64,000 nt of DNA from Muriicola jejuensis. GTDB lineage: Bacteria > Bacteroidota > Bacteroidia > Flavobacteriales > Flavobacteriaceae. Each line of letters starts with the position of its first letter. Position 1 is the stretch's first letter. A model generated the notes under the pieces. The model saw only the letters and a list, made by a program, of their open reading frames with translations, made no database searches and was not told the origin of the DNA. Below are positions 28,132 through 36,873 of the stretch, piece after piece. The stretch spans positions 62,001-126,000 of the forward strand of contig NZ_JAABOP010000006.1 in assembly GCF_010671595.1 (NCBI RefSeq), in the 5' to 3' direction. The translations under genes were made by a program, and so were the position numbers.

Positions 28132-29715
28132 ATGAAAACAATTTCGATGAATCTGCAAAGAAGGCCTTATAGAATCATGGTCCTTCTTTTATTAACAGTC
28201 AGCTTGTCCTGCAGTAAGGATGAGGTTGTGGATACGCCAGAAGAACCTCAATTTTCCGTGGATGAGGCAGCTGCCTTTAATCTGGCTGTTGCTAACCTGA
28301 AGGCTCTGAACCAGCCTGAGGAGTCACCCATTTCTCAAACGGAATCGTCAGCACCTGAAAGAGACTCCGATGATACTTCCCTCGAATGTGTGACCCGGAC
28401 ATATAAAGGAGCACCGGGATTTAATGAAATGTTTACCCTGGATCCTACCACAGATGTCATTTATCCCGGTGCACTGTTGAAAGGTGAATCCATTACTACG
28501 GGCGAGTACATCGGGATCAATGCCGATAGGGCTCCTATCACCGTTTCAACTTCGCTGAGCAATATTACAGGCAGCCCTTCCATTGAGATCAAGGATCCCA
28601 ACAAATTATCAGAAGTCCGTGAGGGGATCAACGAGCTTTTGAACAGGGAGGTGAATGGCGCCACTCCAGCCCAGATCAGTCTGGATATTACGGAGGTCTA
28701 TTCAGAGCAACATATGTCTGCGGCCATAGGCGCCAATTACAGGGGAGTGACCAAAAAGGTATCTGCGGATCTTAGTTTTGGTTCTTCCAATTACAAAAAC
28801 ACCTTCGTACTCAAATTCATACAGAAGTATTTTACACTGGATCTGAATTCTCCGGGAAGACAGCCGAGCGATCTGTTTACGAATTTACCAGACATAGGCA
28901 CATTAGGAGCAGCCAATCCCGTATATGTTTCTTCGGTGACCTACGGAAGGATGGTCCTTTACACAGTTGAGTCTAATTCGAGTATCACCGAGGTAAAGGC
29001 AGCTTTCGATGCGGCCGTAGGTTCCACTGACGGACAGATAGATACGGAGTACCAGCAGACCATCAACTCCTCCAATATACGCGCGATGATCATTGGCGGT
29101 TCAGGCAGTGGTGCGGTTCAGGCCATCAACGGACCGGAAGAAGTTTACAACTTTATTGCGGAAGGAGGAAATTATTCAAAGGATTCCCCCGGTGCACCCT
29201 TGGCCTATAAATTGCGATTTGTCAAAGAAGGCTTTCCTGTGGCCAAGGTAGTACTGGCTACTGAGTACCAGATTAGGGACTGTGACCTCGCCTATCCGGA
29301 ATATCAGGTTTCCATAGTAAGGATTACAGGGACCCAGCCTTCAGATACCGAACTTTGGGGGAGATTGAGAATGAAGTTAAAGGTGGGGAGCAGCTATATC
29401 GATATGAATAACAATAATCTCGATGATGGCCCTTCCTGGAGCCGGGCAGAAGATAATTATGTGGATGTCCAGAATCAGAAGACCCATAATATCAATGAAG
29501 GATATACATTTAAACCCTACCGACCCAATATGGCTGTAGATTTTATTGAATACTCGGGGGACCTCTGGGACAATAACTATTTCACCAGCGCCCCGTTGGG
29601 GAATTATACGGCTACGGTAACCCTTGACGAACTGGATATGAACGTACCCAAGGCGGTGACCCTGAATTTTAGCGCTGGAATTACCGCCCATTTTACGATG
29701 ACTCGTATAAAATAA
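28132..29715 (+). CDS. Cholesterol-dependent-cytolysin-family lipoprotein (CDC-like)
   Basis: The product has 527 residues with a lipoprotein signal (L25-S26-C27). It follows the thiol-activated cytolysin layout: VIYPGALLKG near residue 110, then the PITVS strand. YGRMVLYTVES (about 278-288) precedes an amphipathic AAFDAAV helix, and DSPGAPLAYKLRF (about 350-362) leads to the domain 3/4 junction. The final part (about 400-527) corresponds to domain 4 but lacks the Trp-rich undecapeptide (ECTGLAWEWWR type), so cholesterol recognition as in Gram-positive toxins is unlikely. CDC-like proteins of Bacteroidota are known and some act as two-component pore formers, but no second such gene is in the window. 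A lipid anchor suggests cell-surface display. Confidence 0.87.
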   Translation: MKTISMNLQRRPYRIMVLLLLTVSLSCSKDEVVDTPEEPQFSVDEAAAFNLAVANLKALNQPEESPISQTESSAPERDSDDTSLECVTRTYKGAPGFNEMFTLDPTTDVIYPGALLKGESITTGEYIGINADRAPITVSTSLSNITGSPSIEIKDPNKLSEVREGINELLNREVNGATPAQISLDITEVYSEQHMSAAIGANYRGVTKKVSADLSFGSSNYKNTFVLKFIQKYFTLDLNSPGRQPSDLFTNLPDIGTLGAANPVYVSSVTYGRMVLYTVESNSSITEVKAAFDAAVGSTDGQIDTEYQQTINSSNIRAMIIGGSGSGAVQAINGPEEVYNFIAEGGNYSKDSPGAPLAYKLRFVKEGFPVAKVVLATEYQIRDCDLAYPEYQVSIVRITGTQPSDTELWGRLRMKLKVGSSYIDMNNNNLDDGPSWSRAEDNYVDVQNQKTHNINEGYTFKPYRPNMAVDFIEYSGDLWDNNYFTSAPLGNYTATVTLDELDMNVPKAVTLNFSAGITAHFTMTRIK

Positions 29716-29887
29716 TTCCTTTGTTCTCAACATGGTACGGGCTTCCCATTGGATCGATTTGATTCCGGGGAGCCTGTTGCTATTAAGGGGTTTTTATTTG
29801 CTCAAATGTAGATGGAAGTTTGACTTCTTAAATAGTTCCAAGTGGGAGGAAGCATGGAATTTGGTTCCGTCCCGATAACCGCGATAG

Positions 29888-29905
29888 TCCCGATAGCTAT
29901 CGGGA
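29888..29905. repeat. 18-bp perfect palindrome, with a second copy at 30063
   Basis: TCCCGATAGCTATCGGGA is fully self-complementary. A related element with the same 8-bp arms (TCCCGATA, CT, TATCGGGA) lies at 30063-30080 between the first and second repeat units. These look like REP-type inverted repeats associated with the array that follows. Confidence 0.75.
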
Positions 29906-30143
29906 TGTAGTTTGTGATTTCCCGAGAGGCCTGGATTCTTTCCTTCACTTCGTTACGGAAAGGGCCTGGGGGTAGCTTTACAAAGAAAGCCATCCGCCTT
30001 GCTGCGCATGACGCTGTTTTTTCCTTTTTCCGCAAACTCGGTTTTTGGAATTTGGAATTTGGTCCCGATACTTATCGGGATGGAATTTCTCTGGGGCCTG
30101 GATTGATTTCCTCGTTTTACTCGGAAATCGGCCTGGGGGGTAA

Positions 30144-30378
30144 CTTTACAAAGAAAGCCATCCGCCTTGCTTTGCAAGGCTTTGGTTTTTCCTTTTTCTG
30201 CAAACTCGGTTTTTGGAATTTGGAATTTGGTGCTTGGAATTTCTCTGGGCCCTGGATTGCTTCCTCACTTCGTTCGGAAGCGGCCTTGGAGTTGGCTTTA
30301 CAAAGAAAGCCGGTCTCAGTGCTGGCGCACTGGCCGCTTTTTCATTTGTTCCAAAGCTCAAGCAGGCTTGGCTTTTCC
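30144..30378. repeat. Direct repeat, left copy (235 bp)
   Basis: This stretch is identical, as far as I can compare by eye, to 30485-30719, with a constant offset of 341 bp. It contains the 3' part of unit 2 and most of unit 3. Identity against the divergence of the other units indicates a recent duplication. Confidence 0.88.
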
Positions 30379-30484
30379 TTTTTCCGCAAACTCGGTTTTT
30401 GGAATTTGGAATTTGGTGCTTGGAATTTTCCCCGGGGCCTGGATTGATTTCTTCGTTTCACTTAGAAATCGGCCTAAGGGGTAG

Positions 30485-30719
30485 CTTTACAAAGAAAGCC
30501 ATCCGCCTTGCTTTGCAAGGCTTTGGTTTTTCCTTTTTCTGCAAACTCGGTTTTTGGAATTTGGAATTTGGTGCTTGGAATTTCTCTGGGCCCTGGATTG
30601 CTTCCTCACTTCGTTCGGAAGCGGCCTTGGAGTTGGCTTTACAAAGAAAGCCGGTCTCAGTGCTGGCGCACTGGCCGCTTTTTCATTTGTTCCAAAGCTC
30701 AAGCAGGCTTGGCTTTTCC
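30485..30719. repeat. Direct repeat, right copy (235 bp)
   Basis: This is the second copy of 30144-30378. It ends abruptly at GGCTTTTCC, seven bases before the terminator of the initiator tRNA gene, where the left copy continues into the next spacer. Confidence 0.88.
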
Positions 30720-30725
30720 ACAAAT

Positions 30726-30752
30726 AAAAAACCGATCGCTTTCAGCGACCGG
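30726..30752 (-). terminator. Terminator of the initiator tRNA gene
   Basis: On the minus strand CCGGTCGCT and AGCGATCGG form a 9-bp stem (one G-T pair) around GAA, followed by six T residues. It lies 9 bp beyond the tRNA 3' end. Confidence 0.88.
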
Positions 30753-30761
30753 CTTTCTTTG

Positions 30762-30834
<73 letters not shown>

Positions 30835-30954
30835 ATGTGGACGGCAAATATACAACGGTTTTTTAGCAATATCAAGATTTGGACAGGAATTATTTGGAGG
30901 CAGGGGGCTGGCTGAAAATCCAAAAATAACTACCTTCGGACGCGAAGCATATCT

Positions 30955-32319
30955 ATGGAGGCGATCAATGATTTTCTTTCCAGCCTGATCCCGTACACGG
31001 AATGGCCCATGTTTATCCTACTCATTGGCGGGGGCCTATTCCTGGTCTTCTATTCACGTTTTTTGCCCTACCGATTCTTTGGCCATGCGATCGCCATCAC
31101 CGCAGGGAAATACGACGACAAGAACGCTAAAGGAGATGTGAGTTCTTTTCAGGCACTCTCGGCCGCGGTGGCGGCTACCGTAGGTCTCGGGAATATCTCG
31201 GGGGTGGCCATCGCCATCCATGACGGGGGTCCCGGGGTGGTCTTCTGGATCTGGGTCACGGCCCTCCTGGGGATGTGTATCAAATTCTATTCCTGCAGCC
31301 TGGCCATTATGTTCCGCGGCACTGATTCTGAGGGAAAACTCCAGGGTGGTCCCATGTTCTACATCACCCAGGGAATGGGCCCCAAAGCCAAACCCCTAGC
31401 CACCTTTTTTTGCATTTGCGGCCTGTTCGGTTTCCTGGGGGTCTTTACGGCCAACCAGTTCACCGAGACCTTTATGAGCGTGGTCGACCCTGTGGAAACC
31501 GTATATGCCTCCAGCGAATTCAACTGGAAGTTGGGGATCGGGATCCTCCTGGCAGTGATCACCTCCTTTGTGATCTTCGGCGGACTCAACAAGATCGCCA
31601 AAGTGGCCTCAGCCATCGTTCCTTTTATGGTCCTGGTCTACCTGGTTTCAGTCATTGTGGTAATGGCAATGAATACAGAACTCATCTGGCCGTCTCTGAA
31701 AATGATCCTTACCGAGGCCTGGAATTTTAAGACCGTGGTTACCGGTGGATTCTGGGGCCTGGTGATCATCGGGATACGCAGAGCCATGTTCTCCAATGAG
31801 GCCGGACTCGGGAGCGCCCCCATGTACCACGGCCAGTCCAAAAATGACGAACCCATCAAGGAAGGCCTGGTGGCCATGCTGGGCCCCTTTATAGATACCA
31901 TCATGGTCTGTACCTTCACCGCCATAGTCATCATCCTCAGCGGGGCCTACCTCGAAGATGGAAGTGGCATTGTTATGACGCTCACCGCTTTCAGGCGTAC
32001 CCTTTTCGGGTATGGGGACGAACTGCTGATGCTGATCGTGACGGCCTTTGCACTTTCCACCCTCTTTACGTATTCCTATTACGGGGTAAAGAGTTTGTCC
32101 TTCCTGACCAACGCTCGGATCGGGAAATGGTACAATGTGTATTTTGTAGTCATGATCGTGTTTGCGGCCGTTGCTTCCCTCGATCTGGTAAAGAACCTGA
32201 TCGACCTGTCTTACGCCCTGATGGTGATCCCCAATATGATCGCAGTGTTGTACCTTGCGCCTAAAGTGAATGCTGCGGCAAAAAAATACTTTGCACAACT
32301 ATCGCATGGAAAAACATAA
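30955..32319 (+). CDS. Alanine/glycine:cation symporter (AGCS family)
   Basis: The product has 454 residues with about 11 transmembrane helices. It contains the AGCS signature around ATVGLGNISGVAIAI (about 72-86), the GGPMFY segment (about 131-136) and the NEAGLGSAP motif (about 282-290). It imports alanine or glycine with sodium or protons. A near-consensus -7 (TACCTTCG, 30931-30938) lies 17 nt before the ATG. The 3' end overlaps era by 14 nt, so the two genes are co-transcribed. Confidence 0.93.
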   Translation: MEAINDFLSSLIPYTEWPMFILLIGGGLFLVFYSRFLPYRFFGHAIAITAGKYDDKNAKGDVSSFQALSAAVAATVGLGNISGVAIAIHDGGPGVVFWIWVTALLGMCIKFYSCSLAIMFRGTDSEGKLQGGPMFYITQGMGPKAKPLATFFCICGLFGFLGVFTANQFTETFMSVVDPVETVYASSEFNWKLGIGILLAVITSFVIFGGLNKIAKVASAIVPFMVLVYLVSVIVVMAMNTELIWPSLKMILTEAWNFKTVVTGGFWGLVIIGIRRAMFSNEAGLGSAPMYHGQSKNDEPIKEGLVAMLGPFIDTIMVCTFTAIVIILSGAYLEDGSGIVMTLTAFRRTLFGYGDELLMLIVTAFALSTLFTYSYYGVKSLSFLTNARIGKWYNVYFVVMIVFAAVASLDLVKNLIDLSYALMVIPNMIAVLYLAPKVNAAAKKYFAQLSHGKT

Positions 32320-33190
32320 AGCAGGTTTTGTCAATATCATAGGAAACCCCAACGTGGGGAAGTCCACCCTCATGAATGCCTTTGTGGGGGAGAAGCTCTC
32401 CATCATCACCTCCAAGGCGCAGACCACAAGGCACCGCATCCTGGGCATTGTGAACGGGGAGGATTTCCAGATGATCCTTTCGGATACCCCCGGCATTATC
32501 AAACCTGCCTATCAGCTGCAAAGCGCCATGATGGACTTTGTAAGATCGGCCTTCGAGGATGCGGACATCCTGATCTACATGGTAGAGATCGGGGAAAAGG
32601 CACTCAAGGACGAGGCCTTCTTTGAACGGATCAAAAACCTCGAAATCCCCGTCCTCCTGCTTCTCAACAAGATCGATACCGCAGACCAGGCCCTGCTGGA
32701 AGAACAGGTACAGTACTGGCAGGAACTGCTGCCCGGGGCCGAATTGCATCCCATTTCCGCCCTGAGCAATTTCAATGTCCGGAACGTCTTTGAACGCATC
32801 GTGGAACTCCTGCCGGAAGCCCCGCCTTACTTCCCCAAGGACCAGCTGACGGACCGTCCGGAACGCTTTTTCGTCAACGAGACCATACGCGAAAAGATCC
32901 TGAAACACTACAAAAAGGAGATCCCTTATTCGGTGGAGATCGAGACAGAAGAATTTCTGGAAGATGAGGACATCATCCGAATCCGGTCCGTGATCATGGT
33001 AGAACGGAACTCCCAGAAAGGCATCCTGATCGGCCATAAGGGCAGTGCTTTGAAAAGGGTGGGGGTAGAGGCCCGCAAGGACCTGGAGCAATTCTTTGAC
33101 AAACAGGTACACATAGAGCTCTACGTGAAGGTTAATAAAGACTGGCGCAGTGACAGCAATCAGCTACGCCGATTCGGGTATCAGTCCTGA
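32306..33190 (+). CDS. era: GTPase Era, 16S rRNA-binding ribosome assembly factor
   Basis: The 294-residue protein has an N-terminal TrmE-Era-type G domain: GNPNVGKST (G1), DTPG (G3) and LLNKID (G4). The C-terminal KH domain has the GHKGSALKRVG loop, which binds the 3' end of 16S rRNA during 30S maturation. I placed the start at ATG 32306, since MEKHKAGFVNIIGNPN matches the family; an upstream TTG would add 12 unconserved residues. The gene begins inside the last codons of the AGCS gene. Confidence 0.96.
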   Translation: MEKHKAGFVNIIGNPNVGKSTLMNAFVGEKLSIITSKAQTTRHRILGIVNGEDFQMILSDTPGIIKPAYQLQSAMMDFVRSAFEDADILIYMVEIGEKALKDEAFFERIKNLEIPVLLLLNKIDTADQALLEEQVQYWQELLPGAELHPISALSNFNVRNVFERIVELLPEAPPYFPKDQLTDRPERFFVNETIREKILKHYKKEIPYSVEIETEEFLEDEDIIRIRSVIMVERNSQKGILIGHKGSALKRVGVEARKDLEQFFDKQVHIELYVKVNKDWRSDSNQLRRFGYQS

Positions 33191-33195
33191 GGCAC

Positions 33196-33690
33196 TTACA
33201 TCTCCTTGAGAACTCCCATCAGGAAGGTGTGCAGTTCTTCCATCTGGGGCTTTCCTTTTTTCTTCCCGGCCCTTCCCATAATGTAGAAAAGCACCCAGAG
33301 TACGACCATGGCACCCATGGCCCCGAGCAACCAGCCGTAGGGTTTCTTTAATGCCGCGCTGCTGTAGGCCCATATCCCGAAGATGATAAATAAGGTGGCA
33401 ACCCCGAAATGCAGGAACATAAAGAAGGTCCACAGGGTAGGGTTGGGCCCGAAAAGGCCGTGAATCCTGCTTCCGCCATCCTCTTCTTCCAGGATCTCCA
33501 GATGGAGTTGAGGCGACCAGAAATGGGCCTCTGCAGGGTTCAATTTGATAAAGACATGGTCATCGATCCGCTTGATGTGATAGGGCACTCCTTCTTGCCT
33601 TTCAAAGGCTTCCAGGAGGGTCTCCTTAGGTTCCCTGCGCTCCAGGTTAAAGCGGGGACGCAAAACGATCTCATTGGGCAGAGGCTTCAT
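33196..33690 (-). CDS. Conserved protein with two C-terminal transmembrane helices
   Basis: The product has 164 residues. The first 85 are soluble with beta-strand pattern (NPAEAHFWSPQLHLEIL), and two helices follow at about 88-110 and 117-138. A Lys-rich stretch (GKKKGK) and a short amphipathic helix close the protein. It has no signal peptide, so the N-domain is probably cytosolic. I recognise no family beyond conserved flavobacterial membrane proteins. It converges with era, with only 5 nt between the stops. Confidence 0.75.
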   Translation of the reverse strand: MKPLPNEIVLRPRFNLERREPKETLLEAFERQEGVPYHIKRIDDHVFIKLNPAEAHFWSPQLHLEILEEEDGGSRIHGLFGPNPTLWTFFMFLHFGVATLFIIFGIWAYSSAALKKPYGWLLGAMGAMVVLWVLFYIMGRAGKKKGKPQMEELHTFLMGVLKEM

Positions 33691-33773
33691 ACCGGTATTT
33701 TACACAGGAGAAGATACGATTTTGTAATGAAAGTCGGCGTGCTGAAATACCAGCCTTACTTCTCCCTTCTCAC

Positions 33774-33804
33774 CTTGAATGTTGGTCGATTAGTGCTACC
33801 TTTG
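33774..33804 (+). promoter_or_regulatory. Promoter of der (-33 CTTG, -7 TACCTTTG)
   Basis: CTTG at 33774-33777 and TACCTTTG at 33797-33804 are 19 nt apart and fit the Bacteroidota consensus. The leader before ATG 33821 would be about 10 nt, with no Shine-Dalgarno sequence. Confidence 0.72.
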
Positions 33805-33820
33805 CCCCAAGTTTTTAACT

Positions 33821-35122
33821 ATGAGTGCAATTGTGGCCATCGTGGGCCGACCCAATGTGGGGAAATCGACTTTCTTCAACCGACTGATCCAGAGGCGGGA
33901 GGCCATCGTGGATGCCGTGAGTGGGGTGACCCGGGATCGGCATTACGGGAAAAGCGACTGGAACGGGAGGGAATTCACTGTGATCGATACCGGGGGCTAT
34001 GTCCTGGGCAGCGATGACGTGTTTGAGAAGGAGATCGACAAGCAGGTGGAACTCGCCATTGGGGAGGCCGATGCGGTCATTTTCATGGTGGATGTGGAAA
34101 CCGGTGTCACCGGCATGGACGAAGATGTAGCCAAATTGCTTCGCAGGGTGGATAAACCCGTTTTCCTGGCCGTAAACAAGGTCGACAATCCACAACGCCT
34201 GCAGGATGCGGTGGAATTCTATTCCCTCGGGCTGGGGGAATACTACCCAATCTCCAGTATCAATGGTAGCGGGAGCGGGGAACTGCTGGACGAACTGGTG
34301 AAAGTACTTCCGGAAAAGACGGAACAGGAAAGTGAACTGCCCAGGTTCGCCGTTGTGGGCCGCCCCAATGCGGGGAAATCATCCTTTATCAATGCCCTGA
34401 TCGGGGAAGAGCGGTACATCGTCACGGACATCGCAGGTACTACCCGAGACAGTATAGATACGAGATACAATCGCTTTGGCTTTGAGTTCAACCTGGTAGA
34501 TACGGCCGGGATCAGGAGGAAGGCGAAGGTGAGGGAGGACCTGGAATTCTATTCGGTCATGAGGTCTATCAGGGCGATCGAACACTGTGATGTCTGTATC
34601 CTGTTGCTGGATGCCACCAGGGGTTTTGACGGGCAGGTAGAGAATATTTTCTGGCTGGCCCAGAGGAACAATAAGGGGATCGTCATCCTGGTAAACAAAT
34701 GGGACCTGGTGGAGAAGGATACCCAATCCGTAAAGCAATATACCAAAGTCATCAAACAGGCTGTTGAACCCTTTACAGATGTCCCTATCCTGTTTATCTC
34801 GGCCCTTACCAAACAGCGCATCTACAAGGCCATAGAAACGGCTGTGGAAGTTTACAAAAACCGCTCTAAGAGGATCCCTACGCGAAAATTAAATGACGTA
34901 TTACTCCCGATCATCGAACATACCCCACCCCCTGCCTACAAGGGAAAGTATGTAAAGATCAAGTACATCACCCAACTTCCCACGCCCTATCCGCAATTTG
35001 CCTTTTTCTGCAACCTGCCCCAGTACGTGAGGGAACCTTATAAGCGTTTTCTGGAGAACAAACTCAGGGAGCACTTCGACTTTACAGGGGTGCCGGTGAC
35101 CATCTTTATGCGGAAGAAATAG
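33821..35122 (+). CDS. der: GTPase Der, 50S ribosome assembly factor
   Basis: The 433-residue protein has two consecutive G domains and a C-terminal KH-like domain, the unique architecture of Der/EngA. Visible motifs are GRPNVGKST (about 9-17) and DTGG in domain 1; GRPNAGKSS (about 180-188), DTAGIRRK and NKWD in domain 2. It takes part in late 50S subunit maturation. It lies near era, a second assembly GTPase, but is separately transcribed from its own promoter. Confidence 0.97.
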   Translation: MSAIVAIVGRPNVGKSTFFNRLIQRREAIVDAVSGVTRDRHYGKSDWNGREFTVIDTGGYVLGSDDVFEKEIDKQVELAIGEADAVIFMVDVETGVTGMDEDVAKLLRRVDKPVFLAVNKVDNPQRLQDAVEFYSLGLGEYYPISSINGSGSGELLDELVKVLPEKTEQESELPRFAVVGRPNAGKSSFINALIGEERYIVTDIAGTTRDSIDTRYNRFGFEFNLVDTAGIRRKAKVREDLEFYSVMRSIRAIEHCDVCILLLDATRGFDGQVENIFWLAQRNNKGIVILVNKWDLVEKDTQSVKQYTKVIKQAVEPFTDVPILFISALTKQRIYKAIETAVEVYKNRSKRIPTRKLNDVLLPIIEHTPPPAYKGKYVKIKYITQLPTPYPQFAFFCNLPQYVREPYKRFLENKLREHFDFTGVPVTIFMRKK

Positions 35123-35125
35123 GAC

Positions 35126-35587
35126 CTAGTTCAGAATGATCGTAAATAATCCGGAATTAGGCCTGTATTCTACAAAGGTATTCCGGGAAGATAGTTCCAG
35201 GATCTCAAGGCGGTCCCCGCAGCAGGGATAATTGGTAACCTTAAAGCTTACGGAAATATCGATTTCCCAATCATTGGAGAGGAAAATGGTATAGTTATAG
35301 GTGCCTGCTTTCCAGTTGAAACTCGAAATCTGCATATAGCCCGAAGTAGCCCCTTGGGAATCAGGAAAAACCTTTATCTGCAATTCTTCGGTGGTGGCCC
35401 CCGCTACTTCTATATTTTCCAGGGTATAGGTCCCATTGGAGATCACATTCTGGCCTTCGGAGATCAATTCGAGATTGATGGAATCCCCGGCGGCACAAAG
35501 AACGAGGGAGCAATCGATATCCTTTTCTTTCAGACAGCCCAGGAAGGTCAGGCATATACATCCCAGTAAAAGGTATCTCAATGACAT
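35126..35587 (-). CDS. Lipoprotein, function unknown
   Basis: The 153-residue protein has a lipobox (FLGC, Cys at about 18). The mature part is beta-rich with about seven strands, consistent with an Ig-like or small sandwich fold. It contains several Cys (CSLVLC, then PCC near residue 123) that could form disulfides in the periplasm. No family is recognised. It is convergent with der (3 nt gap). Upstream, 45 nt separate it from the TPM gene, so it may be the tail of that operon. Confidence 0.75.
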   Translation of the reverse strand: MSLRYLLLGCICLTFLGCLKEKDIDCSLVLCAAGDSINLELISEGQNVISNGTYTLENIEVAGATTEELQIKVFPDSQGATSGYMQISSFNWKAGTYNYTIFLSNDWEIDISVSFKVTNYPCCGDRLEILELSSRNTFVEYRPNSGLFTIILN

Positions 35588-35632
35588 ATCTTTCTTTTTA
35601 GTGAGAGGGAGGAATGCGGTACGGGTTGCGTC

Positions 35633-36445
35633 TTACCATCCTCCGGACGCGCCTCCACCTCCGAAACCACCGCCTCCAAAGCCGCCTCCGAAGCCTCCTC
35701 CGCCAAAACCACCGCCTCCGAAACTTCCGCTACCGCCTTTATAGCTGCCACGGCCCATATTGCTCAGGATGATCACATCCCAGATATCCAGTCCTTTATG
35801 TCGCCCGCCTCCTCTGCCGCCTCCTTTGTTCTTGCGGTTCGAATAGATGATGATCAGTACAATGACAAAGATCGCAAAAAGGATCAAGGTCAGTACCACA
35901 ATGGCTTTCACCCCTTTGGATACTGGATTGGAATTCTCCGTAAGTGCTTTCTGGAATTCCCCGTTGAGTACCTGGAAGATGGCATCGGCTCCTTTGTTGA
36001 GTCCGCTGGCATAGTCCCCTTTCCTGAATTCCGGTACGATGATGAGGTCGATGATCCTGCTGCACATGGCATCGGTGAGTTCTCCTTCCACCCCATAGCC
36101 TGTGTTGATGCCTATTTTTCGATCGTCATTAGCTACCAGGATCAGGACCCCGTTATCTTCCTTTTCCTGTCCTATGCCCCATTTTTGACCCCACTGGGCG
36201 CCCAGGTAGTTGATGTCCTCCCCTTCGGTAGAGGCGATGATCGCCACCACGATCTGGGTGGAGGTGGTGTCTGAATACCGGATGAGCTTTTCTTCCAGGG
36301 CTTTGCGGTCGCTCTGGGACAGAAGGGATACGTAATCATATACGCTGGTTTGAAGCGTAGGCTTGTCAGGGATGGTAAACTGAGCCTGCGCCTGGGAAAG
36401 GACACACAGGAAAAGAAGAAGGATGTTAACCTTTAGATACTTCAT
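35633..36445 (-). CDS. TPM-domain membrane protein with Gly-rich C-terminal tail
   Basis: The product has 270 residues: a signal peptide to about 21, a TPM domain (about 28-155, with VSLLSQSD and GIGQEKEDNGVLILVA), a transmembrane helix (about 178-200), a GGGRGGG linker and a final 40-residue tail of Gly, Phe and Ser (SFGGGGFGGG). TPM proteins often carry such tails; plant TPM has phosphatase activity, while other members act in photosystem or respiratory complex repair. Here the role is unknown. Its start overlaps the previous cistron by 20 nt. Confidence 0.9.
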   Translation of the reverse strand: MKYLKVNILLLFLCVLSQAQAQFTIPDKPTLQTSVYDYVSLLSQSDRKALEEKLIRYSDTTSTQIVVAIIASTEGEDINYLGAQWGQKWGIGQEKEDNGVLILVANDDRKIGINTGYGVEGELTDAMCSRIIDLIIVPEFRKGDYASGLNKGADAIFQVLNGEFQKALTENSNPVSKGVKAIVVLTLILFAIFVIVLIIIYSNRKNKGGGRGGGRHKGLDIWDVIILSNMGRGSYKGGSGSFGGGGFGGGGFGGGFGGGGFGGGGASGGW

Positions 36446-36869
36446 TGCTCAATTCATTTTTGTCATCGCTCCGATAAGGGAAGTGTTCTTTCAGTTCCTC
36501 CCCGGCCTTCAGGATGCCTTCGACGATCCCCTGTTTGAAACGACCTTGCTTAAAATGTCCCTGTATCACCTCTTTGGTATCGTTCCAAAAAGTTTCAGGA
36601 ACCACCTCATTGATGCCCTGGTCTCCATAGATGACAAAGGTCCTGTCCAGGACAGCGATGTACAGGAGTACCCCATTTGCATGCCGGGTCTTGTTCATCT
36701 CCAGTTCCTGAAAAACCTCCCTGGCCCGCTCATAATGATCTTTTTTAGTGGTTGGTTCGATATGCACCCGTATCTCCCCGGAAGTATTTTTCTCCGCCTT
36801 TCTGATAGCTTCGACGATCTCCTGTTCTTCTTCGGGTGTCAGAAATGCTTCTACCTTGGATTCTGCCAT
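36426..36869 (-). CDS. TPM-domain protein (soluble)
   Basis: The 147-residue protein is a second, shorter TPM domain without a signal peptide or tail. It shows TPEEEQEIVEAIRKAE, then EIRVHIEP and the GVLLYIAVLDRTFVIYGD strand block (about 56-75). It lies 4 nt after the LemA gene and overlaps the membrane-bound TPM gene. LemA followed by one or two TPM genes is a frequent bacterial arrangement, so the three products probably act together at the inner membrane, possibly in envelope quality control. Confidence 0.88.
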   Translation of the reverse strand: MAESKVEAFLTPEEEQEIVEAIRKAEKNTSGEIRVHIEPTTKKDHYERAREVFQELEMNKTRHANGVLLYIAVLDRTFVIYGDQGINEVVPETFWNDTKEVIQGHFKQGRFKQGIVEGILKAGEELKEHFPYRSDDKNELSNEVSKG

Positions 36870-36873
36870 CGGT

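Larger units (their letters stand above)
29930..30719. repeat. Array of five degenerate hairpin units (non-coding)
   Basis: Units begin with CCTGGATT at about 29930, 30098, 30251, 30439 and 30592. Each has, in order, a first hairpin, the core TTTACAAAGAAAGCC, a second hairpin and a T-rich stretch. All but the truncated last unit go on to a spacer GCAAACTCGG with twofold GGAATTT. First-hairpin stems differ but stay paired: CTTTCC/GGAAAG, GATTTCC/GGAAATC, GCTTCC/GGAAGC, GATTTCT/AGAAATC. Units 1, 2 and 4 form one type, 3 and 5 another. Open frames across the array merely translate the repeated DNA. The stretch 29716-29929 holds only the palindrome and no gene. Confidence 0.85.

Noticed and set aside
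29930-30719. Possible CRISPR array
   Set aside because: Units are about 150-190 bp with hairpins, spacers are themselves repeated, and no cas gene is present.
35436-35744. Frame ending in a Pro/Lys-rich repeat (PPPKPPPPK)
   Set aside because: It is the antisense reading of the Gly-rich tail of the TPM protein.
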